Origin: Marsupella aquatica
Lineage: Eukaryota; Marchantiophyta
NCBI GenBank assembly: GCA_973895155.1
Contig: OZ316892.1
Location: 23,560,001 to 23,624,000 of the forward strand
Direction of reading: 5' to 3'
DNA: 64,000 nucleotides
This document shows positions 20,906 through 33,021 of this stretch, in pieces. Position 1 is the stretch's first letter, and each line of letters starts with the position of its first letter. Position numbers and translations under genes: made by a program. The notes below the pieces were generated by a model. It ran no database searches. It was not told the DNA's origin and worked only from the letters and a program-made list of their open reading frames with translations.

Positions 20906-23789
20906 TTTTTCTCTGGTGATCATTTATTAAATGTATAAACCAATGGCAATGAGAATTCTTGTGATCATTTATAAAATGTACAAGTCCCATGTCAGTGCCT
21001 TGCCCTCTGCAAAGAGGACCGGCCCATATTGGAGGGAGCATTTGTGAGGGGGATTGTGCATAATGAAGGGAGGGAATTGCTAAGGTAGAGACTATTTGCC
21101 AGGGAGAGAGGGAATGATGAGGCATGGAGGAGAGGGGGAATGATGAAGCATCATTATTCCCCTCTTTGATGGCGACACAAGGGTCCGGTACGAGACATGT
21201 ATTTGAGAAGCACGTATTCGTGAGGCAGGCATAGGTGCGAGGCAGGCATAGAGGGACTGGATGATATTGTCGGGAGTGGAAGTCCTCTCCAGTGAATCAA
21301 ACGGATATGATCAATTCACTCAAATATCTAACGGCCAGTTTTGACTCCCGCCAATATTGAATTTTGTAACAGGACAAAGGACAAAAACGGCGGGTTTGCC
21401 TATTATAGTTGTAGATATAAGCAATGGATATGAGAAGCTCAGGTGATCATGTGTAAAATGTATTTACAAGTTAGAGTTGGGGTCTAGACTTATACAATGG
21501 AGACTCTCTAGATGGTGCCTCTAGGTCCTACCAAAATCCAAAATTTATGTGGCTTGAAAGAGGGGATATAATGTCCGTCATCATCATACAAAAAAATTCT
21601 ATTTATCGAACTTTGTGAAACACTAGAGTGATGATGGAATCCAAAACTTGTGAGAAATAAACATTTCACCCCCTCTCCCCTTAACCTTATCCCAGAGTTC
21701 TGTTTCCTTAGTTTATGGTTTTGAGTAAATTAAGTGTAGCTAATCTAAATCCTTACGAGAAAAACATGAGAGGCCCACCATTTTTTTGAAGCGGATTCAC
21801 AATAGTTTAGAACATAAACACTAGAAGAATGGCATGCGGGATAGAAGTGGGGCCAACACTTTGTAAAAGGGGATTCACAATAGTTTAGAAGATAAACGGT
21901 TGTCTACTAGAAGAATGGCATGTGGGATAGAAGTGGGGCCAACACTTTGTAAAGGAATAACCAGTGAGGAGAAGGAACTGTGTAAAGAAAAAAGCATTGA
22001 GGCACAAGTAACTATTTTATTCTTGCCTTAAACGGATTTCTAAAAAATCCATCCAACCTCTAGAAAGGAATGATTAATTATTTTTGTCAACTAGAAAGGA
22101 ATGATTAATTACTCTCAGCAGAAAACATTACAAGACAAGTTATTTTACATTTTGGGGGAATCATCACACTTTGAGGTACCTTCAAGAATATCTGTTTTTT
22201 TCATTTATCTAGATATGATAGTCCTAAAATCTTTTTTATTACCATTTGGTGGAGACTGTTAAAGTTGGAGCAAACCTAACCCTATACAAGACACGCAAAC
22301 ATAAGTAGACAAATGCCTGGGACCCACTTTAGTCCAACTAGGATTGTTAGACTTTCACCAGGTGACCTCCTCCCATTTTGTAAAGTGCACTTTGCGCAAA
22401 GACCATAAATCTAGGGTGGAGATTGAGAATGCAAGGAAGACTGAAACTGCTGCCTCCGCTTGTTTTGTAAAGTGCCCCTTAGCCTCATGGAATGGTCAGA
22501 AAATTTACTCTCGAGCTTGGTTCCAGTTTCTAAATTCTAAGATCATGTCCAAATTTGTTGGGCAGCTGATAAATTAAAGATGCCTTTAATTACAAGAAGT
22601 TGAGGCCATAGTTTCTTTTCATTCCAAGTGAGAAGAAGTGTCGATGGTAGAATGAGTGGAACCGGTTGCAAATAACTTTACAAGAATTCAAGCCCATTGA
22701 GGTATTGTGTTTACTAAATTTAGATGGTAAATAATGGCCCAAGAACATGCTGGTGTGGAGTAATGGTACCTACCTGATCCAAACATTTCCAAACTTTTGA
22801 CTCCTTCATTCACAGATTCACATTTATTGAACTTCATCTCACAAAAATTCTAGTGTCCAGTCAATCTTTAGAACAAAAAATAGCCACCAGTATGGATGGT
22901 GGGAAAAAGGAATTTCTATCATGAGCAGCTGACAGCCTTTATCCTGTCTAGGATTCATGATTCTTTTAGGATTGGGCAAACATAAATTAATGTGAATCTT
23001 GAATGAACTTAGACTATTCACTTGAAAAAACTATTAGGTGGACATCATGAAGTAAGTCAACCCTCTACTAGGGCATCTCAAAGCTCAGAGAGACCAGGAT
23101 AACATCTTCCTGTGACTCGAGACTTGTGTGAATTCTCATAAAAGTTGTTGGAGTCAATCTTTGGCTCTTGTAACAAAATCCCGCAGACTCAACACTTAAC
23201 CAATAAGTTTAATCAGATTCTGGTAGCTTTAGGCATGACTCCACAAAATGATTGAGAAATCCAGAAAGTTGAAATTGAATGTGAGTGGACTTTGGGCCTG
23301 ATGTGGAGGTGGCGATGGCTGCTTTAGGAATTCTTGAATATTATTAATGAGGAAAGAGTGAAGACCCCAGATTTTTCCAAATTTGATTTTTTGTTGCAAC
23401 TAACATTTAGTTTATATAAAAATGTCGACCCTTGTCCAGTATATAAGGGTTGAGTACACACGGGACCAGGAGTGGGAGCCAGTCATTGGGCCACTGATAT
23501 AGGAAACAGGGCCTGTGAGCCCATCATTTCTAAGAAAAGGAAAACCTCAAGAGGCACAAAAAGGCTTGAGGAAAATGCTTTCCGTAAAGTGCAAACAACA
23601 GTCCTTTTGCCATTTGCCGACTTAGCTTGTCTCAATGACACTAATCTACAACTTAAACTTTCATAATGAAATGCAACACCACAGTCCTTTTGTTGTCTCA
23701 GCTGCGGATTACAGCCTAACTCTTGAACTTGGGGCTACCAATATAGTGAACTCCGGGGTGAACTCTTGCTCAGTGCAAGCTCTGGGGAA
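20906..23789. other. Intergenic, 2.9 kb, no recognisable gene
   Basis: Mostly AT-rich sequence without a domain-bearing frame. A clear 87-bp tandem duplication lies at about 21790-21957. Frames at 22344-22577 and 23472-23666 show no family resemblance. Confidence 0.5.
21790..21957. repeat. About 87-bp tandem duplication
   Basis: The series gattcacaatagtttagaa, ctagaagaatggcatg.ggg and ccaacactttgtaaa occurs twice in a row with a small indel. Confidence 0.85.
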
Positions 23790-24133
23790 TGTTGAGCATA
23801 GATGACATTTGTAACAGCAAGCCCATGAACCATCCAACGCACAATAGTCGACACAGAGAGATACGTGGTTCACCTCCACATGAGGCTACGTCCATGGGAA
23901 CACACAAGAGCTTTACTGCACTCTAGGCCGACCGGCCATAACAAGCATCCATAGCACAAGATCTCCCTATCTCTCAACTAGCTCCGTAACAATGAGCCTA
24001 AGTTCCACCAGGGTCTAGCATCAGCCCTGGCTATATGCACAACAACACTACCGCTAACATTAGCTAAGTCTTAACCCGAGTTAGTCTAACTGTGGTTAGC
24101 TCATGAGTCACAAGACTAGAGCAATATCTAATA
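23790..24133 (-). mobile_element. Solo LTR of the Copia-A family
   Basis: A 344-bp match to the Copia-A LTRs (tgttgagcat at the left end, caatatcta at the right, last bases degenerate). It is flanked on both sides by gggaa (23785-23789 and 24134-24138), an exact 5-bp TSD. It therefore arose by LTR-LTR recombination of a full insertion. Orientation follows Copia-A (minus). Confidence 0.92.
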
Positions 24134-26080
24134 GGGAAGACTGATCTGGCGTGCACTAAACCAGGTTCTATATGTTGTGAGCCTTGATAAGCGCACATTC
24201 CGTTACAAGTGCTCTAATAGATAAGTGTGCTTCATTTAGATTTGTTTGTTAAATGTGCATGCGCCATGGACGGGCCCTCTATCGGTGAGCAGTCAGCCTC
24301 GTACCTCGTATCCCTGCCCTAATTCTCTGCCCACACTCCTTAAGTGCATTCTATACTCTACTAAGAATGGGAATGCAATTATCGGTAAATGAGATTTCAG
24401 GTGTTTATGCGTTTACAATATGCATACAAACACTTATCAAGGGTAAGAGCTTATAAAGTTGTCAATCATTTAGCAAAATGATTTTAGCCTTGTGTGCACT
24501 TAGAAAAATGCTTAAAAAGCACTTCTCCCATGTTAAAAAAAATGGGAAGAACAAGATGGCATGCACTAAGCAAGGGTAAGCGCTTATGGAGTGTGCGCTT
24601 AGCAAGAGTTCACTGTATTGATCAATTGATATATTGCCATTTTACTTGTTGGAGTGATGAATTGAGGACATCCATATTCCATACCCACTTTCAAGCAGCA
24701 TTTATTTACACAACTACAGTATTTTTGTAATTTTAGTGAACCCATCATTGTTTGCCAGGACCTTGGCTTTTGCCACTATGAGTGGGGTTGTCCACATGAA
24801 AACACTCAAACAATGAAACTCTAGTCAGAGCTACAGCCAGAAGGAGGGAAAAAAGCAAAAGATGTAAATTGTGCAGCACGAGCTACATCAGATCAATTTA
24901 AGTAGTACATGGGTCCATTTTCCTACCTCTTGTTTGGGCATTCTATTTGTTAATAAAAATGCCAAACAATAGAAACAGGGCAACCAGCAAATGGGAGCAA
25001 GCTGCGGATAGTTCAGTAGGCCTGGCAGCCCTCAAGTGGGAATAAGTTGGGGGAGTAGCTCACTAGGCCATGTTCGTCTGGGTAGGAGAAGAAGATAAGT
25101 GTTCTGTCTTTGTGAAACTCCTTTGTTTGTATATTGATGTGAGAATGTAATTAAATACATCGTAGCCATAAGTCACGTAGCTCATGCCTTTGTGAGGTGG
25201 CTAAAGTGCAAGCTAGTCTTGCAAGGTTGAACCTCATGGGGTGCCTGGCTGAGAGGCACAACAACAACTAAATCAGCTTTATGTGGAAAAGGTGTTTCGA
25301 AAGTAAGATTCCAGCTTTTCTAAACAACTGGTTTTACTGCATTGTCACTTTTGACGTCAACTGTTGTACTTTAGGGTTTGTCACAGTAACTGGCGTGTGA
25401 ACTTTTCTGCTGATGCCTTCGATTTCTATAACTTCCTGGCCTGACACACCTGGCAGACATATCCATGGACTGAATTTCATCTTAGGCCTATTGAAACTTG
25501 TAACTAGGGAAATAGCTAATGCATGGATAGAAGATCTGTTTTGTTACTCTTTGAACATTCTGTCCATTCCAATTTTCCAGCTGTCACTGTTATTGATAAA
25601 ACACTTGTCATCCATGGGGGATGACAGCTTGTTGTTGTGAATTCCTGGCTTCCGCTTGTGTTTACATTGTTTTCAAGGGCTGTTTACTTCCAAATACAAC
25701 AGCCCTTCAATAGCCTCATACACTTTTGACACGTGTTCATAAAAATACACTTCAACTGTATTCAACGAGGATCTTGGAGCACAAGAGATCAAAACATATA
25801 TAATTTAATAATCAATCCCTTATATGGACCATCATTGTAGATTAAGCTCAAATGTCAAATTGGAGGAGTTGGGTATTTGAGGAGACATATGGGAGACCAT
25901 ATTAGTGTAATGGCCAGCACTAAATACTTAGTAAATATTAAGGGTACTTTTTGTTTATGCATGCCACAAACAGGCAACGGTCTGGCTCACACCAGAATCA
26001 AGAATACAAGCATATGAGACTCGTTGTGAGTAAAGTTTTTTGTGTTGCATTGAGAATCAAGAATACAAGCATATGAGACT
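24134..26080. other. Intergenic, 1.9 kb, no recognisable gene
   Basis: Short frames only. The 25413-25640 frame has no recognisable domain. From about 25991 a 60-bp unit is tandemly duplicated up to about 26111, overlapping the SINE tail. Confidence 0.45.
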
Positions 26081-26095
26081 CATTATGAGTGTACA

Positions 26096-26317
26096 GTTTT
26101 TTGTGTTGCATTGAAAGTCAAAATTAGACCCATCCAACAGAAGATACTTTGGACTATGCGCCAGTGTAGGGTAGTCCACAAGGGGGAATACCCAGGGATC
26201 CAATAGGGACCTTACAGAGATGGGGAGAGCATATCCCCCACACCCCTTGTATGTGGAGGGGAGATTGAAACTGGGACCTCTCAATTATAGGCTAATACCT
26301 TTGCCAACTGGCCAAAA
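26096..26317 (-). mobile_element. tRNA-like SINE with exact 15-bp TSD
   Basis: Read on the minus strand it starts tggccagttggcaaagg (A-box-like, rc of about 26298-26314), then cagtttcaatctcc (B-box-like), then ctccacatacaaggggtgtg and a body shared with the SINE at 61163-61482. It ends in an A-rich tail. The 15 bases cattatgagtgtaca occur at 26081-26095 and 26318-26332, a perfect TSD. Confidence 0.88.
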
Positions 26318-26338
26318 CATTATGAGTGTACATCCCAT

Positions 26339-26428
26339 TGTTAAGGATTGCTCTTAGTTTTGTGACTCATAGATTACAACAATTAGGCTAACCATAGTTA
26401 GGGACTTAGCTAAGGTTAGGTTAGTTGT

Positions 26429-26464
<36 letters not shown>

Positions 26465-26614
26465 CATGTGTGGAGACTACTCTTAAGTAAAGCTTTTGTG
26501 ATTTGTGTGGACGTGGCCTGGTAGAAGAGGTGAACCACGTATTCAAGTGTGTTGACTATGTGTGCATGAAATGAATCATGATCTTATCGTAGAGAAGGAC
26601 ATCATAGTTCAACA
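26339..26614 (+). mobile_element. Solo LTR of a Copia-B-like family
   Basis: A 276-bp match to the Copia-B LTR (tgttaaggattgctcttagt at the left, cttaggttcaaca-like end as tagttcaaca). It carries an internal deletion and an inserted (ag)n run at about 26432-26461. An exact TSD cccat occurs at 26334-26338 and 26615-26619. Confidence 0.9.
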
Positions 26615-26842
26615 CCCATAAGGTCATGACCGTACATGGGAAATTTGCTAATGGAAGATTTAATGTCCTCGAGAATGTCCTTTGTCATGTTCCTCTCTGG
26701 AGTTTTAGTTGCTTTCATTGCGAACTCCTTTACTTTTACTCAACTTAGTAAGATTTTAATTCTCGTAGGGCTTCGACTTGTGTATTAACTCCATCTGATT
26801 GCCAAACTGTTGGGGCAACCGCAATAAATCCAACCTCCAAGA

Positions 26843-27185
26843 TGTTGAGCATAGACAACATTCGTAACAGCGAGCCCATGAACCATCCAACGCACAAGAG
26901 TCGACACAGAGAGATACGTGGTTCACCTCCACATGAGGCTACGTCCACGGGAACACACAAGAGCTTTACTGCACTCTAGGCCGACCGGCCATACCAAGCA
27001 TCCACAGCACAAGCTCTCCCTATCTCTCAACTAGCTCCGCAACAATGAGCCTAAGTTCCACAAGGGTCTGGCATCAGCCCTAGCTATATACACAATAGCA
27101 CTACCGCTAACATTACCTAGTCCTAACCCAAGTTAGCCTAACTGTAGTTAGCTCATGAGTCACAAGATTAGAGCAATATCTAACA
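26843..27185 (-). repeat. 3' LTR of Copia-A
   Basis: Begins tgttgagcat and ends atatctaaca on the plus strand (TG...CA). It pairs with 43919-44262. Confidence 0.95.
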
Positions 27186-27294
27186 AACTCCCCCTTGACT
27201 CTTGTCTTGGGGACTGGACTAAATGCTACCATATGGAATCCTCAGCGGGAAGTTCTAGACAATCACCCTAAAAACCATAAGGGTTAACTAAGGG

Positions 27295-28852
27295 TTAACT
27301 AGAACTAAGTTGTAGCCTAACTAGAACTAAGTTGTACCCTAACAGCAAAACCTGCAAAGTAGCACGGTGTCTTGAGAAGCTCTCCAAAGGAATCACTTTG
27401 GTAAAGGCATCGGCAGGATTGAGCTTTCCATCAATCTTGACTAGCTCAAAAGTTTTATCAGACACTGCTAGCTTGCCTGATAAAATGGTACCTGATATCA
27501 ATGTGCTTCACCCTGCTATCCATCACCTCGTTAGCAGCCAAGTGAAGAGCACTCTGACTATCATAGTTTAGAGTCATTTTGCCATGCTCTAAACCCATCT
27601 CCGCGATCAACTTATCCAACCAAATTGCTTCCTTTGCTGCTTCTACTGCTGCAACATACTCTACTTGTGTAGTAGAGTGAGATATACACTTCTGCAAGGT
27701 AGATTTCCAATTGATACATCCTCCTCCAAGAGTGTATACAAACCCAGTTGTAGACCTCCTTGTATCCAGACAGCCTCCATAGTCAGAATCTACATAGCCA
27801 ACCAACGTTCTCTCTGATCTGTTATCAAATAGTAATCCATATTCCTGTGTTCCCTTCACATACCTGAGAATCCATTTCACAGCTTCCCAATGTACCTTCC
27901 CTGGATTTGACATGAATCTGCTAATCTTGCCCATCGCTAGGGCCAAGTCAGGCCTAGTACAAGTCATCAAATACATCAGACTGTCTACTGCCTTCTCATA
28001 AGGAATCTTAGCCATCAGACCTTTCTCCACAGCATCCGTAGGAGAGAAAGCCAATGATAACTTAAAATGTGAAGCTAAAGGAATACTCACTGGCTTGCAG
28101 TTCTCCATGTTGAATCGTGCAAGTACTTTCCTCGCATACTGGCCTTGACTCAAGCACAACTGTCCAGTATCAGAGTTCCTAAAAATCTCCATCCCTAAGA
28201 TCCTCTTGGCCTTACCAAGATACTTCATCCTGAATTCAACACTCAATTTCGCCTTGAGACTGACAACCTCAGATTGATCTTTAGCCACAATCAGCATGTC
28301 ATCCACATAGATCACCAGAATGATGAAACCAAATACATCATTCTTGACTGATTTCGTATACACACAAGGATCATACACCATCCTTGTAAAACCTTGAGCA
28401 AACATGAAATCATCAAACCGCTTGTTCCATTGTCTGGGAGACTGCTTCAATCCATACAAGGACTTGAGCAATCTGCAAACTAAGTTCTCTTGGCCCTTCT
28501 TCATAAAGCCTAGTGGCTGTCTCATGAAGATCATCTCTTCCAAGTTGCCATAGAGAAAAGCAGTAACAACATCCATCTGATCCATCACCAGACCAAAAAA
28601 CACAACAAGCTGACACAAGATCCGAATTGTAGAATACTTAGCCACTGGTGAAAAGACCTCATTGTAATCCACTCCTTTCTCCTGAGTGAATCCCTTGGCA
28701 ACAAGCCTTGCCTTGTAGATCTTATTACCACCCTTTGAAGGACTGTCCTTCAACTTGTAAATCCACTTGCTGTCCACCACTTGCTGACCTCTTGGAAGCT
28801 CCACCAGCTCCCATGTTTTGTTGTCACTCAAAGATTGCAACTCCCTTTGCAT
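27295..28852 (-). pseudogene. pol: Copia-A reverse transcriptase and RNase H
   Basis: The minus-strand frame 28852-27458 encodes 464 residues: the copia RT start (WELVELPRGQQVVDSKWIYK), the catalytic box VIYVDDMLIV, SLMYLMTCTRPDLALAMG, and RNase H motifs (YVDSDYGGCLDTRRSTTGFV, then DSQSALHLAANEVMDSRVKHI). This stretch is intact. The end of RNase H (KIDGKLNPADAFTKVIPLES) continues in another frame at 27295-27501, so one frameshift lies near 27460-27500. The protein would copy element RNA into DNA in a cytoplasmic particle. Upstream frames are broken, so this copy should not be autonomous. Confidence 0.93.
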
Positions 28853-29101
28853 TGCTGCATTCCACTCATGCTTCTACTCTGAAGCACAAGCCTCACTGTA
28901 CGAAGAAGACTCTCCTTATTCCAAGATCAAAGCCATGTCATCATCATCAGGTGCAATGTCAATATCATCTAGCTTAGATGAGTCTGCCCATTCACCATAC
29001 CTGGTAGGAGCTCTAGTAGAACGACTGGAAGTTCTTCTAGTAGATGACTCAGGCTGATCTACTACTGCTGCTGGTTGAATTTGAGGTACCCCAGCAACAA
29101 T

Positions 29102-30426
29102 CTACTCCTCTTGTTCCATCACAGGAACCAGCTCCAAGCCCGAAGCTTCTCCATCTCTCCTGTCAAGAACATCATCATGACTAATCTCCCCCTCAACCCC
29201 ATCCGGGATGGGAGATTTCCCCTTGTCAGTATGGGAGTCCTGAGAACTCTCCCCCTCCTTTGATGATCTGGATTCATTAAAGGACACATCTCTACTAACA
29301 ATTAGCTTACAGGTTACTGGATCCCATAACCTATAACCCTTCACATCTTTCTGATAGCCAAGGAAAATGCACTTCTTCGACTTGGACTCTAGCTTGGATT
29401 GAAGCTGGGAAGGTGTAAGCACATAAGCATCACATCCAAAAATCCTCAGATGTGAGTAATTTGCTGGACGCCCGTACCTCATTTCAAATGGCATCTAGAA
29501 TCCAATAGAATTGGATGAAGAAAAATTTACCAAATAAGCTGCAGTGTTGACAGCTTTAGCCCAAAACTCATGTGGTAAGCATGATTGACTCAACATACTC
29601 CTCGAGCGGTCCAATAGTGTTCGGTTGAGTCTCTCAGAAACACCATTCTGCTGAGGAGTATAACTTGTTGTGAGATGGCGGGTAATCCCCTGCTCCTTAC
29701 AATACGTTCCAAATTTACCAGAACTATATTCACTGCCGTTATCCGATCGAAGATATCTCACCTTATTACTAGTTTGATTCTCTACTTGGGCTTTCCACTC
29801 CTTAAAAGTGGCAAAAACATCAGACTTATTGTGTAGAAAGTATATCCACACATACCTTGAGTGTCTATGAACGTGACATAGTATAACCGTCCAAAATGTG
29901 AGGGAGTAGGGGCTGGACCCCACACATCACTATGTACATACTCAAGTACCTCCTTGCTGGTGTGAGTTCCAACTCCAAAGGGTTTCCTGTGCTGCTTCCC
30001 TAGCACACAGTGCTCACAAAATTCCAACTTACAAGATTGCAAATTAGAAAGTAATCCTTTCTTCTGAAGAATAGCCAAACCTTTTTCACTCATGTGGCCC
30101 AAACAGAAGTGCCACAGCCGGGCCATCTCCTCATGAGATAAGGTTACATTGGCTTCATCACAAACTACACTGCCCTCCAAAACGTATAGATTGCTATGTC
30201 TCCTTCCCTTCAATACAACTTTAGTACCAGTTGAAACCTGAAGGACACCATTAGCAGAACTCCACTGATGACCATTTGCCTCTAAAACTCCAAGTGAAAT
30301 AAGATTTTTCATCATGTTGGGAATATGTCTCACATTCCTTAATGTTCTTACAGCACCATCAAACATCTGAAATCTTACAGATCCAAGTCCAACAACTTGA
30401 CATGGGATTCCATTTCCCATCAACAC
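29102..30426 (-). pseudogene. pol: Copia-A integrase, broken
   Basis: Three minus-strand frames together give a copia integrase: the GAG-pre-integrase zinc-binding part (LWHFCLGHMSEKG, FCEHCVLGKQHRKPFG), the catalytic core with D in SDVWGP, D in RSDNGSEY and E in NGVSERLNRT, then the C-terminal FLGYQKDVKGYRLWDP. A frameshift lies near 29800-29900 and a stop near 29492-29494. The family inserts element cDNA into the host genome. The aspartic protease part expected between gag and integrase is only partly readable. Confidence 0.88.
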
Positions 30427-30636
30427 TTACCCGTTGGAAACCGTGTAAGAACTGAAAAAATCTCTCCTAGAGCAAATGTGAAAAGTACATGCACTATCTA
30501 GAATCCAATCATCACTACCTGGATTTGACACTACGTTGAGAGCATAACCTTGACATCACAATATGTCATCATCATCGAGTAAATCTACCTCATGCGAGCT
30601 CGATGCCGCGTTAGCAGGTGCAGTAGGGACCTTTAG

Positions 30637-31624
30637 TCAACAATCCCTTTTCATGTGGCCAGGCTTGCCACAATTCCAACATGCAAGAGGCTTCCTCTCT
30701 TGTGATTTCCCTCTGGATTTAGATCTCCCCTGTGATGTAGATCTAAACCTGTTCTGCCCATTCGTGCGCTGCGCTGCTCTTCCCCTGTTCACATTGAGCG
30801 CAGTGCTAGAAGAAGATGCTGTCTGTGATTGACCCAGGTTCTTCTGAGCATCATCAGACAGTAAAGAGCTCACCACCTCATTATACAAAATGGACTTCAG
30901 ATCTCTGTACAAGAGCACCTGTTTCAAGCCCTGATATGACGGCGGTAAGGAGCTTAGCAGAAGCAAGGCCTTATCCTCATCTTCAACTCCTTTTCCTAGG
31001 TTTGATAGATCCACCGCTAGACTGTCAAACTCATCCAGGTGATTCTGCATCTTGCTCCCTTCCTTGAGCTTGAGGCTCATCAAGAGAGACTTTTTGTATA
31101 GCCGGTCTGACGCATCTTCCCGGTAGTACTTCTCTCTTAGAGCCTTGAACAGTGACGCACAATCCGCATAATCATCCAGCTGCTTGATGATGTGCGGCTT
31201 GAGATAAAGCATCACAGACTGCATTGACAGCAATCACCTGCTCCTGTCTCCACTATCTCACAGAAATCTCCTCCTCTCCATCATACTGCTCTCGCGAAGA
31301 GAGAAGATGAGCCAAGCCCATGGCCTGAAGGACACCCTTCACTTGCTTCTCCCACAGCAAGTAATCAGTACGACCATCGTACTTCTCCACCTCAAACTTC
31401 ACTCCTCCAAATCTAGCCATCTCCCTCTTCTTCCCTACTACCGACAGCTCTGGTAGTAGCACAGCTTCCTCCACTGCACGCCGCACCGGTGATTGTACCG
31501 GTGTCAATAGTTCTTCCTCAAATGGTAGCAGCTCCTCCTCAGACTCTCCGTCTGACCGTCGCGATCTTGAAGCTCCACCGACGCCAATTCTTCCAGTATC
31601 CCCCGAGTCACTCATATGAAACAA
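30637..31624 (-). pseudogene. gag: Copia-A gag with CCHC knuckle, broken
   Basis: The minus-strand frame 31624-31253 holds the gag start (FGGVKFEVEKYDGRTDYLLW). After a stop and a shift, 31233-30637 continues with YLKPHIIKQLDDYADCASLF and the zinc knuckle CWNCGKPGHMKRDC. It forms the capsid of the retrotransposon particle. The same regions of Copia-B align residue by residue, which locates the damage: an AGA TAG pair near 31250 replaces codons that Copia-B keeps open. Confidence 0.9.
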
Positions 31625-33021
31625 TCACGAAAAAACATCTTTTTTTGAAATTTCTCATAAAACTCAAAACTCAACACCGCCGCGTAGCCCACAAAGCTAG
31701 GAGTCCAATACTGAAAGTCGAAATCAAAATTGAAATTTGATGAAAAAGTTATTCAAATTTTGGTCGGGGTGGGTAAAACCTTGGGAAACTCCCCCGTTTT
31801 GACCACCTCGGAGAATAACCAAAATACCAAGTACAACCTGTAGTTTGCCATAGAGAACCAAAAATCACATTTTAAAGTCTCTAAACTCGGTATTCGTTCC
31901 CTTTAAGAACAAGATGGGGTTGGTTTGATGTAATAAACTAAAAACAAAGCTTTAAGCTCTTGTGTCACACATAGTAATCAATCTTGACTACTTTAATCAG
32001 GTACTTTGAAGATCGCTCCACAGCGGTGAGTAGTTTTTGATGATAACTCAACATCAGATAACCTTCAATTAAGCAAAAGATTGCAATTAACAAAACACAA
32101 GGAAAAATCTCTCAGAGTATGCTTAAGGGAGTCTGGAATAGACCAAGGTTACTCCTTAGACATAAGTAATAATGGAATGACTTTAAGGGAATCCAAATCC
32201 ACACGGCTTTTCAGATCTAAACTGCATACTAGAGTATCCTTTTAAAATGCTGGCAACATGTCTTGACCTTTCTTCCTAAGTGATACTTAGTCAAGATCTA
32301 AAAGGATAAATACTTCAGCATTTAGATGGTACTAAGCAACATGAAGGTGGAAACATCATTTCCAATGCAACTTAAACTCAATGAGTTAACTCTAAGAACT
32401 TGTGAGATTACAATGTGTCACCAAAGCGGAATCTGACATTATAATTCACGAGATTCATAACTGAGGTTTTACTTCAAGTATTTGGATTCCAAAATACAAG
32501 AAGGAGGTAAGTCTCTCCAAATGTTAAACCTGATCTCGAACTCATAGATTCATGATCAACTAGTTTAACACAAGGGAGAGGCAAAACTGCAAAACTTAAC
32601 CATCTCTCTACACTAGGGGAAGAGGTATAAATAGTGATGAACTACAGAATAAGAGGTCACAGGGTCGAAGAGACATGCCTCTTCATAACCCTCAAAAAGT
32701 CAAAACGACGATTCAATAAGTGGAAAGCCGGAAAAAAAATGGCTAAGTATGAACTCTTAAACTCTTAAAAACTTAAACTCTTAAAAACGTAAAAACTTAA
32801 ACTCTTAAACTCTTAATTTCGGTATACTAAAAATTGAGTAGATTCAACTATTTTTAACTTTCTACTCCTGGTTCGGAAAACTCTGAAATTTTTCCAGCAG
32901 GGTTTCCTAGGTACAGACTACAGCCTAAAGAAGTCTCATAGCTTTTAAAGCTCTACAACACATTTAGAAAAATTGGTAAAAGTACTATACTTTTCAATAC
33001 TAGCTAAAAATATAGTCTCCT

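Noticed and set aside
26339-26614. A Copia-A LTR in the other orientation
   Set aside because: The ends and body match the Copia-B LTR, and its own TSD cccat shows a separate insertion.
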